The notes under the pieces were generated by a model that did not search any database, had not been told where the DNA came from, and worked only from the letters and a program-made list of their open reading frames with translations. From Microbulbifer salipaludis (lineage in GTDB: Bacteria; Pseudomonadota; Gammaproteobacteria; Pseudomonadales; Cellvibrionaceae), in contig NZ_JAEKJR010000002.1 of assembly GCF_017303155.1 (NCBI RefSeq), positions 310,001-374,000 of the forward strand: a stretch of DNA of 64,000 nucleotides, written 5' to 3'. This document shows, piece after piece, positions 37,927-45,749 of the stretch. How positions within the stretch are numbered: position 1 is the stretch's first letter; every line of letters starts with the position of its first letter. Both the position numbers and the translations under genes were made by a program.

Positions 37927-40629
37927 TTAGAACTGGTAAGAAGCACCAGCCCAGAAGTAGCGGCCTTTGAAGTCGTAGAAGCTGTTCCAGTCACCGTAAC
38001 CAGAAGTATCTTCCGGTACCTTGTTCGCCAGGTTATCGACACCAGCGGACAGGCGCGTGCCTTCGTTGATGTCCCAGCCTGCGCGCAGGTTCAGGTAAGT
38101 CTTGGACTGAACCGGCTTGTACGGGCTGAAACCGTCGTCGAAGTACTGGGCTTCAACGCCAGCGTCCCAGTCGTTGCCGTACCAGGTCGCGCTGGCCAGG
38201 CCGCGCCATTTCACGTACAGGCCGCCGGTGGTGCCCACGTATTCCAGGTAGTCAGAGTCTTCACCGGTTTGCTTGTTGAACTCTGAGTACTCCAACAGGC
38301 GGGAAGCCTGAGCACGCAGACCCAGACGGCCAGCGTCGAAGTGCAGGTTCTGAACGATGTCCACGTCAACACCACGGGTGTCCACCTGACCGATGTTCAT
38401 CTTCGCACCTTCCAGTTTCACGATCTGGTCACCAGCGCCGCGGGTCACGAATACGCAAGCGCTTTCGATGCCGTTACGGAAACAGTCATCCAGGATACGC
38501 TGCAGGTCCGGAGAGGTGATCGCGTCTTCGATGCTGATATCGTAGTAGTCCAAAGTAATAGACAGGTCGTCTACGAAGCTCGGGGTCCACACAACACCGG
38601 CAGTGAAGGTTTTGGCTTCTTCCGGGGTCAGGTTTTCGTTGCCACCGATGTTGGTCGGAACCTGGTTCCCTGCCTGGGTGAATCCAGCGTTGACCATGTC
38701 ACAGTAAGCACCCTGGCCTTCTTTGTTGGACGCGCTGGTGTCACACGGGTCGATCAGGAACTCGTAGCTCTGAGCGGAGCCGCTGAACAGCTCGTAGATG
38801 CCCGGTGCACGGAAAGAGGTGGAGTAGCTGGTACGGAAGCGCACGTCTTCAACCGGTGCGTAAACCAGGCCAACCTTACCAGTGCTCTGGCCACCGAAGG
38901 TGCTGAAGTCAGAGTAGCGCACGGCAACGTCTGCGGTCAGCTCTTCAGCGAAACGCGCACCCTGCAGGATCGGCAGGTTGAATTCCGCAAATACCTCGGT
39001 TACGTCGTACTCACCGCCGGTCGCGTCTTGCTGGTTACCGAAGGTCTCGCCGCTCTGGGTTTCCGGAGACGGATTGAATTCACCGGACTCTTCACGGTAT
39101 TCAACACCAGCCGCAAAGCCCAGGGTACCGCCCTGGAATGCGATGGAATCGATGTCGCCGGACAGGGACGCGCCAACGTTTACCAGCTCGTAAGAGTTGT
39201 TCTCACGATCGTCATAGCGGAAGTAGTCCATGATTTCGGGGCTCATGCCGCCCGCGAAGTTGAAGTCCAGACCCGCTTCACCGCTGAAAATTTCATCCAG
39301 CTTGGTTTTGTTGTAGGAGTTCAGGGTTACGTTGTCGCCTTCGTTTTTGCCGTAGCTTACGAAAGTGTCCCAGCTCCAACCGTTGGAGAAGTCACCGTTC
39401 AGGCCGGTCGCAATACGGTAGGTGTCAGTGGTCTGTTCGTAAGAGCGGGTGCCGCCGGATACCGGACGGATGCGGAAGTCGGAGAAACCGTCAACCCAGT
39501 CGGTGCCGTGAGAGGCAACTGGTGCAGTCGGCTCCAGGCCTTCTGGGCTACCCTGGGCTTCCCACTCTGCTTTTGCCGCGTTGTAGGCAGCCATTTCGAT
39601 TTGGTAAGCGTCGTCAGCTTTCTGCCAAGCGTCTTCCAGCTGAGACTTGATCGCGTCGGGCAGGTGTTTTTCCGGATCCAGGGCAAAACCGTTACCGGCA
39701 TACATCGGCTGGGCAGCCAGCTGCTGGTTGGTGGTCTTGGTGGTGTAGCTCGCTTCACCCCACAGCTCAACGCTGTCGGTGATGGAGAATTTACCGGAAG
39801 CGGTTGCGGAAGTACGCTCCATCGCGCCGGACAGCCACATGTGCTGGCCGATGTCGTAACCGGCGTATTTGCCCAGGGTTACGCCGTCTTCGCCGATGCT
39901 AAAGCTGCCGTAGTTGGTGAAGATGTTGCCATTCGGACCCATAGAGCTGGTCAGACCGGCCCAATCGCGATCGTTGTAAGTAATTTCGTCGCGCTGGCTG
40001 TGGCTGATGTTGGCGATAAAGCTACCGCGCTCACCTTCGTTACCGAAAGTGAAGGAGATGTCGCCGTTCTCACCGCCGCCATCTTTGGTGGCACCGGCAC
40101 GGGCATTGATACGAACGCCGTCGAAAGAATCTTTCATGACAACGTTGATCACACCGGCAACGGCGTCGGAGCCGTATACGGCAGAAGCGCCGTCAGTCAG
40201 TACTTCAATACGGTCGATCATTTCGACCGGGATGTTGTTCATGTCTACCGCGGAGCTAACGCCGGAAGCGGAAGAAACGAAACGACGGCCGTTTACCAGT
40301 ACCAGGGTACGGGCAGAGCCGAGGTTGCGCAGATCAACGAAAGCCAGGCCTTGGCCGCCGTTGTTGTCGTTTGCGTTGATGCCGGTGGTACCCATGGACG
40401 GCAGCTGGTTCAGCAGCTCGTCGATGGTGCCCACGCCGGAGCGGCTGATCGCTTCGGAGTCAACGATAGTGATGGGGCCGGTGGTGGAGAGCGGATCACG
40501 CGCAATACGGGAACCGGTAACAATCACTTCTTCAACGGTCGGGCCAGGCACGGCTTCCTGAGCGGAAACAGCGGTGGTGGCCAGGGTGCTGAATGCTGCA
40601 ATAGCAATGCTCAACTTGGTCTTGATCAT
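37927..40629 (-). CDS. TonB-dependent receptor (paired with lipoprotein copy B)
   Basis: The ATG at 40629 follows AAGGA and starts a signal peptide (MIKTKLSIAIAAFSTLATT, cleavage near VSAQE). The 900-residue product has a TonB-box-like EEVIVTGSRI, a plug domain with LVLVNGRRF and RIEVLTDGASAVYGSDA, and a large barrel with C-terminal Phe (WAGASYQF). These plug features are typical of the large TBDRs of marine gammaproteobacteria that take up glycans, peptides or other nutrients. The substrate cannot be read from the sequence. No Fur box was seen upstream. Confidence 0.9.
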   Translation of the reverse strand: MIKTKLSIAIAAFSTLATTAVSAQEAVPGPTVEEVIVTGSRIARDPLSTTGPITIVDSEAISRSGVGTIDELLNQLPSMGTTGINANDNNGGQGLAFVDLRNLGSARTLVLVNGRRFVSSASGVSSAVDMNNIPVEMIDRIEVLTDGASAVYGSDAVAGVINVVMKDSFDGVRINARAGATKDGGGENGDISFTFGNEGERGSFIANISHSQRDEITYNDRDWAGLTSSMGPNGNIFTNYGSFSIGEDGVTLGKYAGYDIGQHMWLSGAMERTSATASGKFSITDSVELWGEASYTTKTTNQQLAAQPMYAGNGFALDPEKHLPDAIKSQLEDAWQKADDAYQIEMAAYNAAKAEWEAQGSPEGLEPTAPVASHGTDWVDGFSDFRIRPVSGGTRSYEQTTDTYRIATGLNGDFSNGWSWDTFVSYGKNEGDNVTLNSYNKTKLDEIFSGEAGLDFNFAGGMSPEIMDYFRYDDRENNSYELVNVGASLSGDIDSIAFQGGTLGFAAGVEYREESGEFNPSPETQSGETFGNQQDATGGEYDVTEVFAEFNLPILQGARFAEELTADVAVRYSDFSTFGGQSTGKVGLVYAPVEDVRFRTSYSTSFRAPGIYELFSGSAQSYEFLIDPCDTSASNKEGQGAYCDMVNAGFTQAGNQVPTNIGGNENLTPEEAKTFTAGVVWTPSFVDDLSITLDYYDISIEDAITSPDLQRILDDCFRNGIESACVFVTRGAGDQIVKLEGAKMNIGQVDTRGVDVDIVQNLHFDAGRLGLRAQASRLLEYSEFNKQTGEDSDYLEYVGTTGGLYVKWRGLASATWYGNDWDAGVEAQYFDDGFSPYKPVQSKTYLNLRAGWDINEGTRLSAGVDNLANKVPEDTSGYGDWNSFYDFKGRYFWAGASYQF

Positions 40630-41120
40630 AAATGCATCCTTATGTACTTAGAGGCACTTTTATTGGTTAGTTGTAATTCGAGTGCGGGCTGACTTTAAAG
40701 TATGACGATGATTTGTGGAACTAAACTGACATTATATTATCTAGCCGATATTGATTATTTTGTTCATTCTGTATGCATGAAGATCAAATATTGAGCGTGA
40801 AGAAGTATTAATATCCGCTTTTAAAGTAAACAAATGTTACATATTAATAAATTAATCTTTTTATTAGGATAACTGTAACTTTTACTCAAAAAACCATTGA
40901 GGTTGTTTTTTGAGCTGAGCTTTCGCTGTGTACGAAAATCCAGCGACCTGAAGGCTGGATAGACTTTTATAGCCCTATGTTTTGCTGGTGGGTGTTTCGT
41001 TAGCGAAAAATACTGCCAAGCCTACTGCTAGCAGTGCGGGAAAAAATTGGACAAGGGTACAAGAATGTGAGAGGGCGGATGAGGCGCCGGTGCGTCCGGT
41101 CGCCTCATGGCAGGGGCTGT
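40630..41120. other. AT-rich intergenic region upstream of the intact receptor
   Basis: About 490 bp without a gene. It is markedly AT-rich, unlike its surroundings, and contains inverted repeats (for example TCAAAAAACC near 40887 with the GGTTGTTTTTTGA near 40902, and ATGAGGCG/CGCCTCAT at 41079/41101 with inner CCGG arms). It should hold the receptor promoter and a possible operator; no specific regulator can be named. Confidence 0.5.
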
Positions 41121-41705
41121 TTAATTGAGGCTTTGCTTGATGCCGTCGAGGAAAAGCTGGACGGCCAGCATCACCAGCACCATACCCATCAAACGCTCCA
41201 CAGCAATCAATCCGCGGTTGCCCAGCAGTCGCGCCAGTGGCGAAGAAGCGAGCAGTATCACTGCGGAAACACCCCAGGCTCCCAGTAACGCCAGTGTCCA
41301 GTCCCAGAGCTGTTCCCCTTCACTGTTTGTCATCAGCATCAGGATCGCCATCGTCGAGGGCCCAGCTACCAGAGGGACAGCGAGGGGCACAAAGAAGGGT
41401 TCTCCTTCAAGGCGCTCTCCCATAATCCCCCCTTCAATCGGGAACACCATACGAATTGCGATCAAAAACAGGATGATTGCCCCGGCAATGCGGATGGCTT
41501 CCTGTGAAAGGCCCAGCCAGGCCAGCACGAATCGCCCTCCATACAGGAACACCAGCAACACGATCAGAGCGAAGATGAGCTCGCGCATGATGACGTAGAG
41601 TTGACGCTTCGGCGGAACATTTTTCAGGGCCGCGAGGAACACCGGGATATTGCCCAGGGGATCCATGACGAAGAGGAGGGTTAAAAAAGCTGTTAGAAGA
41701 TCCAT
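41121..41705 (-). CDS. MarC/YhgN-family integral membrane protein
   Basis: The 194-residue protein starts MDLLTAFLTLLFVMDPLGNIPVF, the MarC family signature, with about six membrane helices and the conserved LVAGPSTMAILM. The YhgN subgroup has been described as an amino-acid-type transporter, but the MarC family has no settled function. It is unlinked in function to the receptor gene upstream as far as can be seen. Confidence 0.9.
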   Translation of the reverse strand: MDLLTAFLTLLFVMDPLGNIPVFLAALKNVPPKRQLYVIMRELIFALIVLLVFLYGGRFVLAWLGLSQEAIRIAGAIILFLIAIRMVFPIEGGIMGERLEGEPFFVPLAVPLVAGPSTMAILMLMTNSEGEQLWDWTLALLGAWGVSAVILLASSPLARLLGNRGLIAVERLMGMVLVMLAVQLFLDGIKQSLN

Positions 41706-41869
41706 TGAGCGCCCAAAATTCTAAGTTCCTACACGATGTAAACCGGGTAGGTGTTGATAGTCGGTATTGGGGCAAGAGTAGCAGTTAGTAGCTAGGACAA
41801 ACAGTCGTTGATCTTCTTGTGCGGGAGTGCGTTTCGGCACTCCCGGAGAGGCTACTGTCTAAGGGAGGG

Positions 41870-43018
41870 CTATTGGTTAGCGAGTATAAGTTTGAGTTCC
41901 TGAGCTGCACGGTTATACATATAGAAGCGCTGATCACGATCATCGACGTTGACCTTGACGGTCCAGCTTTCCTTTTGTGAGTCTGAACTGAGGATTTCGA
42001 AGTCATAGCCTGAAAATTCAGCAAGAAGCTCCTTGAACACCTCTTTCTCCTTGCTATCTCCGGCCAAGAACACATAGGCAGCGGGTGTGCCCTCCAATAC
42101 TAATGCAAAAGGCGCTCCGCCAGCCAAGGGGGTTATCGCTTTTTTGATGGTGCGATCCTTTGCGGTATATAGCCAAGTTTCCTCTTGGTTGTTTAAGGTA
42201 AGTGCTACCAGTGTGTCAGGCGCGCTTTGACTCATTGTTCGCTTCAGGGCAAAAAGCTTTTCTGAGGTAGCCGAGAGCGGGAGAAAAGAGGTCGTCGGTT
42301 CTTTAGAAAGGGAGATCCAGTTATTTTCGCTGCGCACGTGGCCTTGCATCTCACCATCGCTACTTAGACCGGTCACAAATTTTAAATCCCCCTGTGGTGT
42401 TGTTAGCAGTTCAGAGGCGAGGCTGGGCGATTCAATAGTAAAATTGCTAGTTCGACCGGTATAGATGTTGAGCGTTGTGATGATCTTCGCGCGTTTATCC
42501 CAAATGCCTTCGCTACCCCAGGGTTCGTAGGCGATGAGAATAGACTCTTCCTCTTCCGGAAGGACGTTGACTACCTCGACATTCGCACGCATGTATTTTC
42601 TGCGCTTTATGTGGCTGCCGGTCTGACGTTCCCCCGCATTGATACCGAAAAGTAGTGTCGACCTCGAGCCATCTGCATTTACGCCGAAAAGCTCTGTGTA
42701 GGTCTGCGGTCGCGTGGTTTGCCCTCCGCTACGCTCAATTTGTAACACGAGTCTTTCTGGTGTTACCCAGTAATGGCCAAGTACGCGAATTTCGGCTGGG
42801 AAAGATTCCATGTGGATTGGCTTGAAATTCGATTGTTCAAGAATGACAAGATTGTCACGCCCTTCAGATTGGGATATCACCGACATCTTGGCGCCGTCTG
42901 GTGAGATCGTCAGATCCCGATAACTTACGCTGGCTTGCACAGCACTGGAGAGGCTGGCGAAGAATGCGGTGAAAAGAGCCAGTAGAAGGGCGAACCGTTT
43001 GAAAAGTCTATTTGTCAC
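41870..43018 (-). CDS. S9-type (prolyl oligopeptidase-like) beta-propeller protein lacking the hydrolase domain
   Basis: A GTG start at 43018 gives a signal peptide (core FALLLALFTAFFASLSS) and a 382-residue protein. The sequence VSYRDLTISPDGAKMSVIS and the PQTYTELFGVNADGSRSTLLFG region look like the N-terminal beta-propeller of secreted S9 peptidases. In the full-length family the propeller ends and an alpha/beta-hydrolase with a Ser-Asp-His triad follows; here the frame stops at the propeller end (LKLILANQ) and no hydrolase coding is seen in the next ~160 bp in any frame. It is either a truncated gene or a propeller-only protein. Confidence 0.6.
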   Translation of the reverse strand: MTNRLFKRFALLLALFTAFFASLSSAVQASVSYRDLTISPDGAKMSVISQSEGRDNLVILEQSNFKPIHMESFPAEIRVLGHYWVTPERLVLQIERSGGQTTRPQTYTELFGVNADGSRSTLLFGINAGERQTGSHIKRRKYMRANVEVVNVLPEEEESILIAYEPWGSEGIWDKRAKIITTLNIYTGRTSNFTIESPSLASELLTTPQGDLKFVTGLSSDGEMQGHVRSENNWISLSKEPTTSFLPLSATSEKLFALKRTMSQSAPDTLVALTLNNQEETWLYTAKDRTIKKAITPLAGGAPFALVLEGTPAAYVFLAGDSKEKEVFKELLAEFSGYDFEILSSDSQKESWTVKVNVDDRDQRFYMYNRAAQELKLILANQ

Positions 43019-43116
43019 GATGTTGTAACCTATCAGCGATCAAGAATGTGAGCATTATTGCTTGGGGTAATACTTCTTAGACGCCTCCAGGTAGCAGATC
43101 GGATGCAAACGAAAAA

Positions 43117-44175
43117 TCAGTACTGGAGTGTCTCTAACTCGCGCATGATGCGCTGATCGGCGTCCTTTTCTCCAGACAGCTGATCGAAACACTCCTTCGC
43201 TTCGGCGATTTCCGTGCGATGCTCTCCGAATATAGAGTGATAGCGCTCTGAGCGGAGAGCAGGGTTGTAGGTTTTTTGTGTATCTTTGGAGTCGCGCTGA
43301 TAGATCGATGAGCGTCGGATGGCGTTTATATTTTCTTTCGGAATTCCGAGAGAAAGGAAGTTTTCCATTTTCATTAAAGTGGGCTCTGGTCGCGAGAAGA
43401 GCTCCTCCGAATAGATCGGTAGTAGCTTGTCGCTAAACTCCTCAATAAGATCAAGTAGCTGTTGGTGCTGAATATGCCACAGGGCTACCACAGCCTTGAT
43501 TTGCTCCACTTTCCTAAAGTTGGTTGATGTCATCCAAGTTTGTTTAAATTCCTGCCAAACACTGTCGCAAGAGTGGGAATGGTCGCCTTGGTTTCTTGCG
43601 GCTTATTAATATTGGTGCAAATAAATGTGTCAAGATCGGTGTAAATATAAATGCCCTTGGCATCATCGTCTTGGCAAAAGAAGTCTTCAATGAGGTTGTT
43701 TGATAGATTGGACGGCTTGATAACGGGGGGGGCACTACCAAGGTAACTTTTCGCGACGAGTGCTGTGACTCTCCCAATAAATGGCTGCCAATCAGATTTT
43801 TATAGTTTTTGCTAAATATCAGCTGCCGCTTGATGTCGGCAACTTGCCTTAATATTCACGGCTCACGAATGCTCAAGCTTACGCCAGGGCTGTGAAGCGC
43901 TCGAGATGCGAAAGTGGAGCCTGGAAATGACGGGTGGAAAATATATTTTGCCGTTTTCCTGCGATAGGAGTTTGAGTCAAGGACTCTGTCGAGAGTGCCT
44001 CTGGGAACTTCGAAGCACTCATTGAGGCTGTCTTTAATGCGCATATCCTAAAAGCTGAATTTTTGTAGGAATCGGCTGTGACATGTGCGAAAACATAAAG
44101 GCCTTTTTCAATATCTATTTTCTGTAGCAAATAGTTTGGAGAAAAAAGAAAGTTGTCAATAGTTGCGGTTGTCAT
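43117..44175 (-). pseudogene. Broken sulfotransferase-family gene
   Basis: Several reading frames together spell a sulfotransferase-like protein. The start (44175) encodes TIDNFLFSPNYLLQKIDI and on to DSYKNSAFR. Another frame continues with KYIFHPSFPGSTFASRAL and LSIREP, resembling the PAPS-binding P-loop region. A third frame gives SAPPVIKPSNLSNNLIEDFF and IYIYTDLDTF, ending at a TGA near 43537. The last frame (43533-43117) gives the C-terminal part with PEPTLMKMENFLSLGI. At least three frame changes break it. The family assignment is from motif recognition, not a search; the intact enzyme would transfer sulfate from PAPS. Confidence 0.7.
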
Positions 44176-44347
44176 ATTTTTCCGAGATAAATCTGAGTGA
44201 AAGTTCCGTTGCGGTGTTCAGCTCTCTTGGTTCGCCGAACGCTGGGGCCTGCAGTATTTTCCTTCTGCCACATTTGGTTGCAATCCACCAATTTTCTGGC
44301 GAGCCCGTATTTGGCCAGCCGGAATGGCCGAATATGCTCCATGCCAT
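44156..44347 (-). CDS. Short open frame upstream of the sulfotransferase remnant, unknown
   Basis: A 63-codon frame overlaps the start of the sulfotransferase remnant by a few codons. It contains WSIFGHSGWPNTGSPENWWI, which looks like protein sequence, but no family is recognised. It may be the tail of another decayed gene. Confidence 0.2.
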   Translation of the reverse strand: MAWSIFGHSGWPNTGSPENWWIATKCGRRKILQAPAFGEPRELNTATELSLRFISEKYDNRNY

Positions 44348-44438
44348 ATCCTAAAAATAGCGATAATTTTCGGGAATTTGTATTTTATAGATTAATGCAG
44401 ATGCCTGATTAATCCTCGTCTCACCAGTTTCTTCTTGG

Positions 44439-44600
44439 CTAGGGGCTGTTCAGGTTCATATCTATTTCTTCGATGGTCAGCGCGTTAAATACTGGCTCGG
44501 CAGTTGGCACTTTTCCGAGAAAGTAGTTTACTGGTGGGGATGGTAGTCTAGCTCCTCGTCTACCCTAAGGGCGGGATCTCTCACAGGGACACGGATGGAA
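44439..44600 (-). pseudogene. C-terminal remnant of an unknown gene
   Basis: On the minus strand, RVPVRDPALRVDEELDYHPH, then after a single-frame shift VNYFLGKVPTAEPVFNALTI and on to NLNSP and a TAG at 44441-44439, reads like a continuous protein end split by one frameshift. No family recognised. It lies between the methyltransferase and the sulfotransferase remnant. Confidence 0.4.
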
Positions 44601-44644
44601 TACTTTGCAGTTCTTGTTGCTGGAGAAGCGTGTGGATAATTTAC

Positions 44645-45646
44645 TTAAATCGATTCATTTCGGACGACTTTTGTTCCATGAATGAGCCACGCACAATTCT
44701 TGCCACCTTTACTGAAAGGCAATTTTTCGAACTTATTTACAATAATTCCTTTGCTTTTAGCGGTTGATTTGATTTTATCGGCTACGTGGTCGTCAATCGC
44801 GGCTGTACACATTGACTTCATGCGCTGTGAATATGCCTGCATCTCAACTTCCATCAGCTTCAGCCACTTAAAGACTTCCTCTGGGGCAAAGTTTTGTGCA
44901 TTTCGGGAAATTCGCGCTACGTCATTAAAAATTTTATCCAAGGTGCCGCCGGCGACGTTCCGACCATATTTTTTTATAAGCTCTGCGGTAGCCTTTATGG
45001 CAGGCTTTGCTTTTTCAAGCGCTACATCTATTTCTGCCTGGGTCGATTCGCGCTTCATTTTGGTTTCGAGCAGATGAATCGAGCGAGAAATAAAGAGAGT
45101 TTCTCTGAATTGCTCTAGCGCAGCATAGTTTGCTTCGCACTCTTTATGGATGCCTCCGCCATCAAGATGCGCTATTACCATAAATGTACCATTAGGCTCC
45201 AGTACTCTATAAGCCTCGGAAAATGCCTCTTCGCCAGCGTACTCAATTCCAAACTGGCTGGTAATCAGGTTGAAAGAGCAATCTTCGAAAGGCAGTCGAG
45301 ATGCATCGCAGACGCGCGTAGTCACCGAGGGAAGTTTATCTGCTATTGCTCTGAGGGCTGACTCTGAGATGTCGACACAGGTGATTTCGTGCGGGCGGCT
45401 GAAAAATGCGGTTGTTGCCATACGGGCAACAATGCCGTAACCCGACGCAATATCCAGCATCCTCACTGTAGGGTATGCGAGTTCATTAAAGCATTGCTTC
45501 CACTCGCGAGTAAGAATATGGCTATCGGTCTCACCCTCCTTGTATGTTGAGCATTGACGCGTACCTTTCCAGTAGGTTTCCCAAGGGTTAGCGGAAGGCG
45601 TGGTGTCGGGCGATACACTGCTATCTGTCTGGATAGGTTTTTTCAT
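44645..45646 (-). CDS. Class I SAM-dependent methyltransferase
   Basis: Start chosen at the ATG 45646 (MKKPIQTDSSVSP); the frame extends upstream into the receptor terminator region, so that part is unlikely to be translated. The 333-residue protein has the methyltransferase motif I (VRMLDIASGYGIVARMA), a second-strand acidic residue (ITCVDISESAL) and LPFEDCSFNLITSQFGIEY, as in UbiE-like enzymes. The C-terminal part is helical and Lys-rich. The methyl acceptor is unknown. GC is lower here than in the flanking receptor genes. Confidence 0.85.
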   Translation of the reverse strand: MKKPIQTDSSVSPDTTPSANPWETYWKGTRQCSTYKEGETDSHILTREWKQCFNELAYPTVRMLDIASGYGIVARMATTAFFSRPHEITCVDISESALRAIADKLPSVTTRVCDASRLPFEDCSFNLITSQFGIEYAGEEAFSEAYRVLEPNGTFMVIAHLDGGGIHKECEANYAALEQFRETLFISRSIHLLETKMKRESTQAEIDVALEKAKPAIKATAELIKKYGRNVAGGTLDKIFNDVARISRNAQNFAPEEVFKWLKLMEVEMQAYSQRMKSMCTAAIDDHVADKIKSTAKSKGIIVNKFEKLPFSKGGKNCAWLIHGTKVVRNESI

Positions 45647-45682
45647 AATCTTACAGCAGTTGGATTTCAAGATTAAAGTCAT

Positions 45683-45710
45683 AAAAAAACCCACACCGAG
45701 GTGTGGGTTT
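45683..45710 (-). terminator. Terminator of the receptor gene (minus strand)
   Basis: AAACCCACAC (45687-45696) pairs with GTGTGGGTTT (45701-45710) around CGAG; on the minus strand the stem is followed by a T-run (the A-run at 45683-45689). Confidence 0.88.
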
Positions 45711-45749
45711 CCATCCGAAAGGATGTTACTACCTCTTATATTACAGGAA

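Noticed and set aside
38341..40692. 783-codon plus-strand frame opposite the receptor gene
   Set aside because: Shadow frame arising from receptor codon use; the minus strand encodes a full TBDR with signal peptide.
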